A stretch of 64,000 nt of DNA from Clostridia bacterium (GTDB lineage Bacteria; Bacillota; Clostridia; Christensenellales; Aristaeellaceae), in assembly GCA_017543905.1 (NCBI GenBank), contig JAFYFC010000002.1, positions 50,958-114,957 on the forward strand, written 5' to 3'. Positions 53,366 through 63,340 of this stretch are shown here, one piece after another. Position numbers and translations under genes: made by a program. Under the pieces are notes generated by a model. It saw only the letters and a program-made list of their open reading frames with translations, did not search any database and was not told where the DNA came from. Position 1 is the stretch's first letter. The number at the start of each line of letters is the position of its first letter.

Positions 53366-54007
53366 TCAGGCTTTAACGGTATCGCGTATCACGAGCAGGC
53401 TTTCGTTGGCTCCGGGCAGCGCGCCCTTTATGAGCAGCAGATTGCGCTCTGCGTCAACACGCACCACCTCGAGGTTCTGCACGGTAACCTTTTCGTTTCC
53501 GTACTGACCTGCCATGTGCTTGCCCTTGAACACGCGGGAAGGATCGGAGTTCGCGCTCAGAGAGCCTACGCCGCGGTGATACTTGGAGCCGTGTGCCATG
53601 GGGCCGGTATGCTGGTTCCATCTCTGGATTGCGCCGGTGTAGCCGTGGCCCTTGCTGATACCGGAAACATCGACTTTGTCGCCCTGAGCGAATACGTCGG
53701 CCTTGATTTCGTCGCCCACCTTGAAGGGGGTGATGTCGTCCAGGCGCAATTCGCGCAGATAGCGCTTAGCAGGCACGTTCGCTTTTGCGAAATGGCCGAG
53801 CTCGGGCTTGTTCTTCAGTTTCTGAGCGCGCTTTTCAGTGAGCTCTCCGAAACCGACCTGAAGTGCCTCATAGCCGTCGGTCTCGACCGTCTTCACCTGT
53901 GTTACGGTGCAGGGGCCGGCTTCGACGACTGTGACCGGGACAAGACGACCGTCCTCAAGGAAGATCTGAGTCATTCCGATCTTTTTGCCGAGAATTGCCT
54001 TCTTCAT
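53366..54007 (-). CDS. rplC: 50S ribosomal protein L3
   Basis: 213 residues: [40 protein letters not shown] and [20 protein letters not shown]. Complete. Confidence 0.98.
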   Translation of the reverse strand: MKKAILGKKIGMTQIFLEDGRLVPVTVVEAGPCTVTQVKTVETDGYEALQVGFGELTEKRAQKLKNKPELGHFAKANVPAKRYLRELRLDDITPFKVGDEIKADVFAQGDKVDVSGISKGHGYTGAIQRWNQHTGPMAHGSKYHRGVGSLSANSDPSRVFKGKHMAGQYGNEKVTVQNLEVVRVDAERNLLLIKGALPGANESLLVIRDTVKA

Positions 54008-54028
54008 TGTTGTTCCTCCTGATTGGGA

Positions 54029-54337
54029 TTACAGTTTGATTTCGATTTCCACGCCTGCCGGCAGATCAAGCTTCGTGAGCGCGTCGACCGTCTTGGGAGT
54101 GGGCTGAATGATGTCGATAAGACGCTTATGAGTGCGCAGCTCGAACTGCTCGCGGCTGTCCTTGTGCTTGTGGGGAGAACGCAGGATGGTGACGATCTCC
54201 TTCTGAGTGGGCAGCGGGATGGGGCCTGATACGCGCGAGCCCGTGCGCTTCACGGTTTCGACGATGCGCTCTGCGGACTGATCGATCAGGGAGTGCTCAT
54301 AAGCCTTCAGCTTGATTCTGATCTTCTGGCTTGCCAT
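54029..54337 (-). CDS. rpsJ: 30S ribosomal protein S10
   Basis: 102 residues from the ATG at 54337 with GGAGG upstream: [19 protein letters not shown] and [20 protein letters not shown]. It also takes part in transcription antitermination as NusE. It is the first gene of the S10-spc operon in this window. Confidence 0.98.
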   Translation of the reverse strand: MASQKIRIKLKAYEHSLIDQSAERIVETVKRTGSRVSGPIPLPTQKEIVTILRSPHKHKDSREQFELRTHKRLIDIIQPTPKTVDALTKLDLPAGVEIEIKL

Positions 54338-54562
54338 TTGGTGGGTTTCCTCCTTCTTGGACTCATGCACACGCTGCCGGGCGTGCCCTAATTATTATTT
54401 TCTCGACGGCGCATGAGCCGTCGCCCGATTGTCGGACTGGTCCCCGAAAATTACCGGCGTGGCGGTCGTTCGCCCGCCGCAACCTTTCGGTTCATCCCTC
54501 GCTCGCCTGCGGCTTTCGTGCTGTGTTTACCGGCAGATAGGCATAGCTCACCACACGCGAAC
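54338..54562 (-). promoter_or_regulatory. Structured 5' leader of the S10 operon
   Basis: The predicted transcript has about 225 untranslated bases. Hairpins include GCCGCA...TGCGGC enclosing AACC-GAAA-GGTT, GGCG...CGCC pairs, and GACGGCTCATGCGCCGTC near 54405-54425. It is suitable for autogenous control by a ribosomal protein, but I recognise no specific known motif. Beyond it, 54600-54769 contains only AT-rich sequence with no gene. Confidence 0.5.
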
Positions 54563-54568
54563 ATTTGA

Positions 54569-54597
54569 ATTATACACCGATACGGCCGGACACACAA
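54569..54597 (-). promoter_or_regulatory. Promoter of the S10-spc ribosomal operon
   Basis: TTGTGT (54597-54592), a 17-bp spacer and TATAAT (54574-54569) on the minus strand. Confidence 0.78.
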
Positions 54598-54769
54598 GTT
54601 ATTTTTATGTAATCCGGGTTAATGTTGTATTATACCGAATAAATAATCCTGCGCAGGGCGAGCAAAACTCATGCCGCAGGCAGGATATCGGTTTATGCTG
54701 TTTTTCGTTCAGAGCCGCCGCATGCGCGCAAATCGCAGCGCGGCGTTATGTGCGCCGGTTTCGTTTCGC

Positions 54770-55405
54770 TTATTCGATCACGCCCAGATTTGCGTCCTTG
54801 CTCAGAAGCATGAACTCGATTATAAGGCTTTGAGACGTTTCGTCCGCTATAAGATACACGGTCATGCCGGCAGGATAGCCGCACAGAGTGCCCGCGTAGG
54901 CGTAGCTGTCCGATGCGTCTTCCCCGCCCGACTTGTCCGTTTCGCTCATCACGCCCAACAGCGCGGTGAGCTCTTCTATGGAAGCGGCCTGCAGCTCGCT
55001 GCTCGGGAGCGCTCCGTTTTCAGCCATATACAGCGCGTATGCGCCGCTCATCATCGCCGTGCCTAGCCAGCCGCCCGCGTTTTCGGCGGCGGCGGCGTCC
55101 TGCGTGTCCATTATGACCACGCACTCAAACGCGACCAGACCGTCGATGTCGAACAGGGATACCTGACACGTCGCGTCCTCGTTCGCCGCAGTGTGCAGCT
55201 TTACACCGTTCGCGGCCTCAAGCGTGCTTTCGTCCCAGCTGAACGCGTATCCGCTGTCAGCAGTCAGCGCGTCGAAGTACAGCCTGAAGGTATCGAAGCC
55301 GCAGGCAAACGCGCTTCCGAGCTGAAAATCGAGCTCCGAGGCGTGCGCGGGCAGCGCCACAGCGCAGATTATAAGGGCAAGAACGAGAGCCGAAATCCTT
55401 TTCAT
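54770..55405 (-). CDS. Secreted protein of unknown function
   Basis: 211 residues from the ATG at 55405 with GGAGGG upstream. A signal peptide is evident (MKRISALVLALIICAVALPA, then HASE). The mature domain is acidic, with LDFQLGSAFACGFDTFRLYF and a C-terminal strand-rich part (AGMTVYLIADETSQSLIIEF). Two cysteines could form a disulfide. I recognise no family. It lies 76 bases downstream of the CD1247-type gene on the same strand. Confidence 0.7.
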   Translation of the reverse strand: MKRISALVLALIICAVALPAHASELDFQLGSAFACGFDTFRLYFDALTADSGYAFSWDESTLEAANGVKLHTAANEDATCQVSLFDIDGLVAFECVVIMDTQDAAAAENAGGWLGTAMMSGAYALYMAENGALPSSELQAASIEELTALLGVMSETDKSGGEDASDSYAYAGTLCGYPAGMTVYLIADETSQSLIIEFMLLSKDANLGVIE

Positions 55406-55481
55406 GTGTGTTCCCTCCAATATCGCTACATTATATATATGCGTATATGCGCGAAATCTCACGCGCCGCACGGCGCAGCGC

Positions 55482-55889
55482 TTATTCGCTTTCGTCGTCG
55501 TCCGTTCTGAACCTGACGGGTATCGGGGTCACGTTGGAGCCCGCTTCGCGCTCCCCGGCTTCGTCGTCCGCTTCACCGTCGTCCGTATCGTCGTCGAGCT
55601 CGTCCTCGTCGTCGAACAGCTCGTCGATATCGTCGTCGAAGTCGTCCTCGTCGAAGTCGCCGTCCTCTTCCTCCGCGTCGTACATTAGCTCCAATTCGCT
55701 CAGATCCTCGTCTATGCGGCTGACGTATTCGTTCATTTCGTCAAGCTCGTCGCTCGTCTTTTCCAGCTTGTCCGCCAGCGCGGACAGCGCCTCGAGCGCC
55801 GCCCCCAGTGCGCGGGAAAGCGTCTTTTCGTCCGCGCCGCCCTCGAGCAGCCCCTGCGCGCGGCCTATCAGTTTTTTAATATCGTCCAT
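55482..55889 (-). CDS. CD1247-type acidic protein
   Basis: 135 residues. The N-terminal 65 residues form a helical hairpin (IKKLIGRAQGLLEGGADEKT and ALADKLEKTSDELDEMNEYV, then SRIDEDLSELE), matching the CD1247 N-terminal domain of Clostridia. A very acidic Asp/Glu run follows (about 70-110), then a short tail. The function is unknown. It follows efp with an 87-base gap. Confidence 0.75.
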   Translation of the reverse strand: MDDIKKLIGRAQGLLEGGADEKTLSRALGAALEALSALADKLEKTSDELDEMNEYVSRIDEDLSELELMYDAEEEDGDFDEDDFDDDIDELFDDEDELDDDTDDGEADDEAGEREAGSNVTPIPVRFRTDDDESE

Positions 55890-55976
55890 TGCTCACGCGT
55901 CTCCAAATCAAAATCGTCGTAACTCCAAAAACGGAAGCGCCGTATCAGACGTTTCCGTTTCTGAATTGTGCGTGCG

Positions 55977-56534
55977 TCACACTCTGCTTAAGTATTCGCC
56001 CACACGGGTGTCTATCTTTATGACGTCGCCGATTTCTATGAACAGCGGCACCTGCAGGGTGTAGCCGGTCTCTACCGTGGCAGGCTTGGTGGTGTTCGAG
56101 GCGGTGTCGCCCTTGAAGCCGGGCTCGGTCGCCGTCACCTGCAGCTCCACAAACGTGGGCGCCTCGACGCTGAACGCGCTGCCCTTATAGAAGCGCACGG
56201 TGGCGTTGGTGTTCGGCTTCATGAACACGATCGCGTCCTCGACCTGATCCTTGGTGAGCCCGATCTGCTCGTAGGTCTCGCCGTCCATGAAGTAGTACAG
56301 ATCGCCGTCGTCGTAGAGATACTCCATTTCCTTGGTCTCTATGATGGCCTTAGGCATTTTGTCGGTGGGGTTGAAGGTGCGCTCGAGCACCGCGCCGGTG
56401 ATTATGTTCTTTATTTTAGTGCGAACGAACGCCGCGCCCTTTCCGGGCTTGACATGCTGGAAGTCCACTATCGTCCAGATGCCGCCGTCCCATTCTACCG
56501 TTATGCCTTTTTTGAAATCGCCTGCTGTAACCAT
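55977..56534 (-). CDS. efp: Elongation factor P
   Basis: 185 residues from the ATG at 56534 with AAGGAGGAAA upstream. [18 protein letters not shown], the loop [17 protein letters not shown] carrying the modified-type Lys, and the C-terminal [20 protein letters not shown] are complete. EF-P relieves stalling at consecutive prolines. It follows pepQ, the usual order in Firmicutes. Confidence 0.98.
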   Translation of the reverse strand: MVTAGDFKKGITVEWDGGIWTIVDFQHVKPGKGAAFVRTKIKNIITGAVLERTFNPTDKMPKAIIETKEMEYLYDDGDLYYFMDGETYEQIGLTKDQVEDAIVFMKPNTNATVRFYKGSAFSVEAPTFVELQVTATEPGFKGDTASNTTKPATVETGYTLQVPLFIEIGDVIKIDTRVGEYLSRV

Positions 56535-56574
56535 TGGGTTTCCTCCTTGAAAATTGAGTGGGGAGTTATTATAT

Positions 56575-57627
56575 TCAAACAACAATAAGCTGTTTTGAAA
56601 TCGTGTACGGATCGGTAAAGCCGGTTTCGGTAACGAATACCGTATCCTCTATGCGGCAGCCGCCCACGCCCTTTATGTAAACGCCGGGCTCTATCGTTAT
56701 TACGTGGCCGGGACGCAAGACGTTCGCGTCGCGATAGTTCACCGTGGGCGTCTCGTGAATGAATATGCCCACGCCGTGGCCGAGCGAATGCCCGAACGCC
56801 CCGGGGTACAGCCCGTCCAGATACCTGCGCGCGATACCGTCCAGCTCCTTCGTGACCGCGCCGGGCTTTACTTCAGATAGCGCAGCCATGTGCGCGTTAT
56901 ATACGGCGTCGTAAATGCGTTTAAGCTCGTCTGAAACGTTCCCCACCGCGACGGTGCGCGTGCAGTCCGAGCAGTAGCCGCCGTATTTCGCGCCGAAATC
57001 GAACGTAACGAGCTCGCCCTTGTTTATGACCTTATCGGAGGGCACCGCATGCGGCAGAGAGCCGTTTACGCCGCTGGCGACTATAGTATCAAACGCGAGC
57101 CCGTCCGCGCCGCAGGCGTACATCTCGTATTCCAGCACTGCGCGCGCCTGCTTTTCGGTCATGCCGGGCTTCAGCTTTTCAAGCAGCGCCTCGAAAGCCC
57201 TGCCGGATATTTTGACCGCCTTGCTTATGCAGTCAAGCTCCTGAGCGCTTTTCACCTCGCGCATGCCGCCGGTTATGTTCGGCATGTCGGAAAGCTTTAC
57301 GCCGGGCAGCTTCTCCTCCATCGCGCGGTATGCCCTGACCGTGAGCACACCCGTTTCTACATGCAATTCGTTTATGCCCTCGGCGGAAAGGTATTCCCTG
57401 ATTATCGCCTCGCGTCCGCGCTCTTTGCCCGTGGTTTCCACTTTGCATTCGGGGCTCTGACGCTCCGCCTGCTCGGTATAGCGGGAATCGGTTATTATGA
57501 CGGCCGCGCGCGGCGTAACGAGCACGCAGCCCTCGCCGCGAAAGCCCGTAAGATAAAACATATTGTCGGGCGAATCGAACACGGCGCTTTTGTCAAACAG
57601 TTTTCTGAATTCATCGACGCGGTACAT
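56575..57627 (-). CDS. Xaa-Pro aminopeptidase-like M24 peptidase
   Basis: 350 residues from the ATG at 57627 with GGAGGAAC upstream. N-terminal creatinase-like domain ([20 protein letters not shown]), then the M24 domain with [37 protein letters not shown] and [10 protein letters not shown], which give the dinuclear metal ligands Asp, Asp, His, Glu, Glu. Family members cut Xaa-Pro bonds. Coupled to efp, as in many Firmicutes. Confidence 0.95.
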   Translation of the reverse strand: MYRVDEFRKLFDKSAVFDSPDNMFYLTGFRGEGCVLVTPRAAVIITDSRYTEQAERQSPECKVETTGKERGREAIIREYLSAEGINELHVETGVLTVRAYRAMEEKLPGVKLSDMPNITGGMREVKSAQELDCISKAVKISGRAFEALLEKLKPGMTEKQARAVLEYEMYACGADGLAFDTIVASGVNGSLPHAVPSDKVINKGELVTFDFGAKYGGYCSDCTRTVAVGNVSDELKRIYDAVYNAHMAALSEVKPGAVTKELDGIARRYLDGLYPGAFGHSLGHGVGIFIHETPTVNYRDANVLRPGHVITIEPGVYIKGVGGCRIEDTVFVTETGFTDPYTISKQLIVV

Positions 57628-57663
57628 GCCGTTCCTCCGGGTATAAAAATACAAGTTACATTA

Positions 57664-57669
57664 ATTATA
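57664..57669 (-). promoter_or_regulatory. Candidate extended -10 of the pepQ-efp operon
   Basis: TGGTATAAT on the minus strand, about 37 bases upstream of the ATG. No convincing -35 box was found. Confidence 0.45.
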
Positions 57670-57740
57670 CCACAGCCTTGCCGCTTATGGACACAGCCGA
57701 TTGCAAATTTCCGATTAATTTTAAATATATTAAATATAAC

Positions 57741-57769
57741 TTGTAATTTCGCCTTCGAGATGATATAAT
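57741..57769 (+). promoter_or_regulatory. Promoter of the corrinoid protein gene
   Basis: TTGTAA (57741-57746), a 17-bp spacer and TATAAT (57764-57769). Confidence 0.75.
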
Positions 57770-57812
57770 ATAATTGTTTAAATGTACACTGGTGTTATCG
57801 GAGGTAAAAACC

Positions 57813-58445
57813 ATGGCGGATATGCTGGCTATCTCGACTGCGGTCAAGGAAGGCCGCCGCAAAATCGTTGAGCAGCTTGTAAACGAAGCGCTCGCAGAGG
57901 GCGAAAAGCCTGAGGATATACTGAACAAAGGCCTGATCGTGGGCATGAACGAGCTGGGCGAGCAGTTCAAAAACGGCGAGGTCTACGTACCAGAGGTGCT
58001 GGTCGCCGCCCGCGCGATGAAAAAAGGAACCGAAATACTTAAGCCCCTGCTGCTTCAGGCGAACGTGCAGAGTCTGGGCACAGTCGCTATCGGCACGGTA
58101 GAGGGCGATCTGCACGACATAGGCAAGAATCTCGTGGGCATGATGCTCGAGGGCACCGGCTTCACGGTGGTTGACCTTGGTGAGAACGTATCTCCCGACG
58201 CGTTCGTACAGGCAGTCAGGGACGGCGCGCAGATAATCGGCATGTCCGCTCTGCTCACAACTACCATGCCCATGATGGCGGTCACGATCAAGGCGCTTGA
58301 GGACGCGGGCCTGCGCGACAAGGTAAAGGTCATGATAGGCGGCGCGCCCATCACGCAGGAATACGCCGACCAGATCGGCGCGGATGGTTATTCCGCGGAC
58401 GCGGCTTCCGCAGCGGAGCTCGCCAAGCGGCTTATCGCGGCATAA
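57813..58445 (+). CDS. Corrinoid (cobalamin-binding) methyl-carrier protein
   Basis: 210 residues from the ATG at 57813 with GGAGG upstream. The N-terminal helical cap (about 1-88, ILNKGLIVGMNELGEQFKNG and YVPEVLVAARAMKKG) is followed by a B12-binding Rossmann fold with DLHDIG at 99-104. His101 would be the lower cobalt ligand. IGMSALLTTTMP and IGGAPITQEYADQIGADGY complete the SxL and GG signature. Such proteins carry methyl groups for methyltransferases acting on methylamines, methanol or methoxy compounds. No methyltransferase or reactivase gene is nearby, so the partner is unknown. Confidence 0.93.
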   Translation: MADMLAISTAVKEGRRKIVEQLVNEALAEGEKPEDILNKGLIVGMNELGEQFKNGEVYVPEVLVAARAMKKGTEILKPLLLQANVQSLGTVAIGTVEGDLHDIGKNLVGMMLEGTGFTVVDLGENVSPDAFVQAVRDGAQIIGMSALLTTTMPMMAVTIKALEDAGLRDKVKVMIGGAPITQEYADQIGADGYSADAASAAELAKRLIAA

Positions 58446-58489
58446 AACACGTTTAGCGCAAATTGCGCAGTCAAATTAACACACTTTAC

Positions 58490-58518
58490 TTGATACCTGC
58501 GCGCGTATGCGGTAAAAT
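58490..58518 (+). promoter_or_regulatory. Promoter of glyS
   Basis: TTGATA (58490-58495), a 17-bp spacer and TAAAAT (58513-58518), 31 bases before the ATG. The gap is too short for a T-box leader. Confidence 0.72.
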
Positions 58519-58548
58519 CCATTCCAAATACGCGCGGAGGTTTTTTAT

Positions 58549-59928
58549 ATGGCTGAGCTTACAATGGACAAGCTCGTGGCGCTTTGCAAAAACAAGGGTT
58601 ATATTTTTGCAGGCAGCGAGATATACGGCGGACTTTCGAACACCTGGGACTACGGTCCTCTGGGCGTTGAATTCAAAAACAACGTAAAAAAAGCATGGTG
58701 GCGCAAGTTCGTGCAGGAAAGCCCCTACAACACAGGCGTCGACTGCGCGATACTCATGAACCGCGAGGTATGGGTAGCCAGCGGCCACGTAGGCGGCTTC
58801 AACGATCCGCTCATGGACTGCAAGGCGTGCAAGGCGCGCTTCCGCGCGGACAAGCTTATCGAGGACTTCACCGAAGGCAGGGAAACCGGCGACGGCTGGA
58901 CGAACGCACAGCTCGAAAGCTATATCCGCGAGCACGAGATACCCTGCCCCGTATGCGGCAAGAAGGACTTTACCGGCATACGCCAGTTCAACCTCATGTT
59001 CAAGACCCATCAGGGCGTGAACGAGGACAGCGCGGCGGAATTGTACCTGCGTCCCGAAACCGCGCAGGGCATATTCGTAAACTTTGCAAACGTAATGCGC
59101 ACCACGCGCAAAAAGCTGCCCGCCGGCATCGCGCAGATAGGCAAATCCTTCCGAAACGAGATCACCCCCGGCAACTTCATATTCCGCGTGCGCGAATTCG
59201 AGCAGATGGAGCTTGAGTTCTTCTGCGTGCCGGGCACCGACCTCGAATGGTTCGATTACTGGCGTTCCTTCTGCCGCGACTGGCTGCTGTCCCTGGGCAT
59301 TAAGAGCGAAAACCTGCGTCTGCGCGACCACGAAAAGGACAAGCTCGCTTTCTATTCCAAGGCGACCACGGACTTCGAATTCCTGTTCCCATTCGGCTGG
59401 GGCGAGCTTTGGGGCGTAGCGGACCGCACGGATTACGACCTTAAGCAGCACATGGAGCATTCCGGCAAATCCCTCGAATACATGGACCCGACGACAGGCG
59501 AAAAGTTTATCCCCTACTGCGTCGAGCCCTCACTGGGCGTGGACCGCGCGGTGCTCGCGTTTTTGTGCAACGCCTACGAGGAGGAGGAGCTCGAGGGCGG
59601 CGACATGCGCACGGTGCTGCATCTGCATCCCGCGCTCGCGCCTGTCAAATGCGCGGTGCTGCCGCTGCAGAAAAACAAGCTGGGCGACAAGGCGAAGGAA
59701 GTATACGCCGCGCTCTCCAGAAAATTCATGTGCGAATACGACGAAACCGGCTCCATCGGCAAGCGCTACCGCCGTCAGGACGAGGCGGGCACGCCTTACT
59801 GCGTGACCGTGGATTTCGATACGCTTGAAACCGGCAAGGTTACAGTGCGCGACCGCGACACCATGCAGCAGGAGCTCGTCGCGATTTCCGACCTGCCCGC
59901 GTGGCTCGAAGCCAAAACGGAGTTTTGA
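58549..59928 (+). CDS. glyS: Glycyl-tRNA synthetase (dimeric type)
   Basis: 459 residues. Class II motifs: [60 protein letters not shown] and [13 protein letters not shown], then the anticodon-binding domain. CKAC and CPVCGKKD form a zinc-type cluster. This is the single-chain dimeric form, not the alpha2beta2 form. A terminator-like hairpin lies between it and glyA. Confidence 0.98.
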   Translation: MAELTMDKLVALCKNKGYIFAGSEIYGGLSNTWDYGPLGVEFKNNVKKAWWRKFVQESPYNTGVDCAILMNREVWVASGHVGGFNDPLMDCKACKARFRADKLIEDFTEGRETGDGWTNAQLESYIREHEIPCPVCGKKDFTGIRQFNLMFKTHQGVNEDSAAELYLRPETAQGIFVNFANVMRTTRKKLPAGIAQIGKSFRNEITPGNFIFRVREFEQMELEFFCVPGTDLEWFDYWRSFCRDWLLSLGIKSENLRLRDHEKDKLAFYSKATTDFEFLFPFGWGELWGVADRTDYDLKQHMEHSGKSLEYMDPTTGEKFIPYCVEPSLGVDRAVLAFLCNAYEEEELEGGDMRTVLHLHPALAPVKCAVLPLQKNKLGDKAKEVYAALSRKFMCEYDETGSIGKRYRRQDEAGTPYCVTVDFDTLETGKVTVRDRDTMQQELVAISDLPAWLEAKTEF

Positions 59929-59943
59929 CCCAAATCTATTCTG

Positions 59944-59968
59944 CGCCGCCCGTATAAAGGCGGCGTTT
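59944..59968 (+). terminator. Terminator-like hairpin between glyS and glyA
   Basis: CGCCGCC (59944-59950) pairs with GGCGGCG (59959-59965), followed by only TTT. It probably gives partial termination. Confidence 0.55.
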
Positions 59969-59984
59969 ATCGATGAGGTATAGT

Positions 59985-61220
59985 ATGGATTTTGATCTTA
60001 TTAGAGCCATAGACCCCGAATTAGCCGAAGGCATGGACGAAGAAGCGCGCCGCCAGAGCGAAAACATAGAGCTTATCGCTTCCGAAAACTACGTGAGCCC
60101 CGCCGTGCTTCAGGCGATGGGCAGCATACTTACCAACAAATACGCCGAGGGCTATCCCGGCAAGCGCTATTACGGAGGCTGCCAGTGCGTCGACAAGGCG
60201 GAAAGGCTCGCGCGCGAAAGAGCAAAGGAGCTCTTCGGCGCCGAGCATGCGAACGTTCAGCCTCACGCGGGCGCGCAGGCAAATCTTGCGGTGTACTTCG
60301 CGCTGCTTAAGCCCGGGGACACCGTCATGGGCATGAGCCTCGACCACGGCGGACACCTCACCCACGGCAGCCCCGCCAATCTGTCCGGCAGCTACTATAA
60401 CTTCGTTTCCTACGGCGTTTCTGACGAAAGCGGCCGCATAGATTACGATCTGCTCGAGGCGAAGGCGCTGGAATGCAGACCCAGGCTTATCGTTGCGGGC
60501 GCGAGCGCATATCCCAGAGAAATAGACTTCGGTCGGTTTCGTGAGATCGCAGACAAATGCGGCGCGCTTCTGATGGTGGACATGGCGCATATCGCCGGTC
60601 TCGTGGCGGCGGGAGAACACATGAATCCCGTGCCTTACGCCGACGTAGTGACCACGACCACTCACAAAACGCTGCGCGGCCCCCGCGGAGGCATGATACT
60701 GTGCAGAAAGGAATACGCCAAGGCGATAGACAAGGCGATATTCCCCGGCACGCAGGGCGGCCCGCTTATGCACATAATCGCCGCCAAGGCGCTGTGCTTC
60801 AAGGAGGCGCTGAGCGTTGAGTTCAAGGCCTATCAGCACAATATCATTTTGAACGCGCGCGCTATGGCGGACGAGTTCACCCGCCGCGGGATCAAGCTGG
60901 TCACGGGCGGCACGGACAACCATCTGATGCTCATAGACCTGAAGGACCGCGAAATGACCGGCAAGGAGCTTGAAAACCTGCTGGATCTTGCGCACATCAC
61001 TGCAAACAAAAACACCGTCCCGGGCGAGACGCGCTCCCATTTCATCACGAGCGGTCTGCGCGTGGGCACGCCCGCGATCACCACGCGCGGCATGGGCGTG
61101 CGCGAGGCGGAAAAAATCGCGGATATGATCGCGGACATAATAGAAAACGGCGAGGCTGCGGTCGAGGACGTATCCGCGCGCGCACTGGCGCTTACGCGCG
61201 AATTTCCCCTGTACGCCTGA
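59985..61220 (+). CDS. glyA: Serine hydroxymethyltransferase
   Basis: 411 residues from the ATG at 59985 (GAGG six bases upstream; an ATG at 59973 is less well placed). [48 protein letters not shown] and the PLP-lysine motif [14 protein letters not shown] are all present. The enzyme interconverts serine and glycine and feeds one-carbon metabolism. Paired with glyS upstream. Confidence 0.98.
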   Translation: MDFDLIRAIDPELAEGMDEEARRQSENIELIASENYVSPAVLQAMGSILTNKYAEGYPGKRYYGGCQCVDKAERLARERAKELFGAEHANVQPHAGAQANLAVYFALLKPGDTVMGMSLDHGGHLTHGSPANLSGSYYNFVSYGVSDESGRIDYDLLEAKALECRPRLIVAGASAYPREIDFGRFREIADKCGALLMVDMAHIAGLVAAGEHMNPVPYADVVTTTTHKTLRGPRGGMILCRKEYAKAIDKAIFPGTQGGPLMHIIAAKALCFKEALSVEFKAYQHNIILNARAMADEFTRRGIKLVTGGTDNHLMLIDLKDREMTGKELENLLDLAHITANKNTVPGETRSHFITSGLRVGTPAITTRGMGVREAEKIADMIADIIENGEAAVEDVSARALALTREFPLYA

Positions 61221-61229
61221 CGAAAGCCG

Positions 61230-63272
61230 ATGAAACGCTGGCTGCTTGCGTTTATCCTTATCTGCGCGTGCGCTTACCTGGCATCGGCCGAAACCGACTC
61301 CACGTGGAAGGCGTATCTTACCGAGGACGGCAACGTGCTCGTAACGGACAAGCCCGGCGCCGGAGCTGAATTCGAAACGCTCACGATCGGCCGCGGACAG
61401 GACGTGTTCATTACGGTCGAGGGGATCGAGGACGTCAAGTATTACTCCTCCTCCTACTACGTCGCGCACGCGGACGAAAACGGTATGCTCGTGACCGGCT
61501 CGAGCGGTAACGCGCGCATAAAGGTATACTATACGCCTGCGGATTTCGTAGAGTTCAGGCTGCAGGTCAAAAGCGAGCCGACGAAAATCGCCTTCCCGTC
61601 CGCGTCTCTGACGCTCGACCCCGGGCAGCAGTATCGGCTCGTTTATACGCTTACGCCCAAAAACGCGGGCGGCCGCATAGATTTCTATTCTGCCAACGAG
61701 GACGCGGTGCTGGTCGACGCAGAGGGAACGCTTACGGCGCTCGCACCCGGCAGAAGCGTCGTGAGCGCGGAGCTGTACAACGGACTGACTGCGGAATGCG
61801 AGGTCGTGGTGCGCACGCCCCCGCCCGCGAAGCTGACTCTCGAGCCGCTGCATTACGGCTACGCGAACGAGAGCTTCGTTCCCGAATACAGGCTTACGGG
61901 CGGCTATAACGAAAGCGTGACGTTCACCTCCGACAATCCGGACGTGTGCGCGATAAACGCAGACGGCAGCATACTGTGCCTGAAGCCCGGCGGCGCGTAC
62001 ATAAACGCGTACGCTTCGGGCGGCGATCAGGCATCGTGCTTCGTAAACGTACAGCCCGGCGCCAGCGCGATAAGCGCAGGCGGCGACATCTATCTATACG
62101 AAGGCGGATATTCCGCGCCCGACGTGCAGGTCACCGGCGGCAGCGGAAAATACGATATTTCGATAAGCGATACCCGCATCGCCTGCGCGGAGCCTGACGG
62201 CAGGCTTCACGCGCTCAAAAGCGGACAGACCGCCGTCACCTTCACCGCGCCGGGCGGCATAGCCTGTACCCAAAGCATATTCGTGCTGCCTGCGCCGCAG
62301 CTTGACTTAAGGCTTAAGAAAACACTGCTGGGTCCAAACGAAACCACGCTCGCGTACCTTACGGAGCTGCCCGTGCCGCTGCTGCCGGCAGCATACGCAT
62401 CCACCGACACAGGCGTATTCACGATAGACGCGCAGGGCATCGTGCACACGTACGCGCCCGGACGCGGTATCCTTGAGGCGCGCATCGGCGGGCTTACGTA
62501 CACGCTTAACGTGCAGGTGCTGCCGATCGCGATGCATATCGCCTTCGATGCCCCGTCGATACAGCTCGGCGCCGGCGACAGCGCGCAGCTGTCCGCGCGC
62601 CCTGTGGACGGCGCGGGCGCGATAAGCTATGCTTCCTCGGACGAAAGCGTCGCGTATACTGACGGAGATACGCTTTACGCGCTCAAAAGCGGCGAGGCCG
62701 CCGTCACGGCCAGTCTGCCGGGCGGCGTAAGCGCGGTACAGCTCGTAACCGTGCTTCCCCGTTCGGAGCACATATATACCGACGCAGCGCGTATCGCGAT
62801 AGGCGCAGGCGACAGCGTCAAGATAAACGCCCAGCTCGACGAGGGCACGCTGTCACGCATAAGCTGGACGGCGGGCTCCGGCCTCATCAGCGTATCGGAG
62901 GACGGCGTTATAACTTCCACAGGTCTGACCGGCACGACGTACACGCGCGCGTCGGTATCAAGCGGCGCATACGCGGACGTCGAGGTCAGCGTGCTGCCCG
63001 CGCCGACGCGCGTCACGCTTAACGCCGAGACGCTCTCACAAGGCGGCCTGTTTACACACTACGTATACATGAAGGCCAGCGAAACGCTCCCTCTAAACGT
63101 AACGTTCGACGGTTACACGCATGTGAGCTGGACCTGCACGAGCCGCGACCCTGATATCGCGCAGATCGATACAAGCGGCGTGATAACCGCCGTAAAAAGC
63201 GGCACCGCGCGCGTAACTCTGAGCGTATACTCCGGACTGACAGCTGAAGTGCTGGTCGAGGTCGGAGAATGA
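61230..63272 (+). CDS. Secreted multi-Ig-like (BIG2-type) repeat protein
   Basis: 680 residues with a signal peptide (MKRWLLAFILICACAYLASA). The rest is a series of Ig-like bacterial domains, each with the pattern L-x-x-G-x-x-x-L followed by a strand pair and an ending of type S-x-x-x-V-x-V-x-A/T-x-x-x-G-x-A-x-V-x-A/T. Examples are TLDPGQQYRLVYTL, IQLGAGDSAQLSARPV, IAIGAGDSVKINAQLD and GVITAVKSGTARVTLSVYSG. No enzyme domain or sorting signal was seen, so it is probably released or bound non-covalently to the surface. It begins nine bases after glyA, on the same strand. Confidence 0.85.
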   Translation: MKRWLLAFILICACAYLASAETDSTWKAYLTEDGNVLVTDKPGAGAEFETLTIGRGQDVFITVEGIEDVKYYSSSYYVAHADENGMLVTGSSGNARIKVYYTPADFVEFRLQVKSEPTKIAFPSASLTLDPGQQYRLVYTLTPKNAGGRIDFYSANEDAVLVDAEGTLTALAPGRSVVSAELYNGLTAECEVVVRTPPPAKLTLEPLHYGYANESFVPEYRLTGGYNESVTFTSDNPDVCAINADGSILCLKPGGAYINAYASGGDQASCFVNVQPGASAISAGGDIYLYEGGYSAPDVQVTGGSGKYDISISDTRIACAEPDGRLHALKSGQTAVTFTAPGGIACTQSIFVLPAPQLDLRLKKTLLGPNETTLAYLTELPVPLLPAAYASTDTGVFTIDAQGIVHTYAPGRGILEARIGGLTYTLNVQVLPIAMHIAFDAPSIQLGAGDSAQLSARPVDGAGAISYASSDESVAYTDGDTLYALKSGEAAVTASLPGGVSAVQLVTVLPRSEHIYTDAARIAIGAGDSVKINAQLDEGTLSRISWTAGSGLISVSEDGVITSTGLTGTTYTRASVSSGAYADVEVSVLPAPTRVTLNAETLSQGGLFTHYVYMKASETLPLNVTFDGYTHVSWTCTSRDPDIAQIDTSGVITAVKSGTARVTLSVYSGLTAEVLVEVGE

Positions 63273-63340
63273 AGGCTCCGCGCGTCAACAAATAATTCGA
63301 TTATACCAGCGCGAAAAGCGCTGACAAAGGAGGAACCCCT

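Noticed and set aside
58446..58548. A T-box or glycine riboswitch upstream of glyS
   Set aside because: The gap is about 100 bases with a normal promoter close to the start and no T-box core or glycine aptamer pattern.
60021..61853. A 610-codon open frame on the minus strand across glyA and the Ig-like gene
   Set aside because: glyA is certain on the plus strand. The antisense product is His/Arg-rich without any domain, as expected from codon bias.
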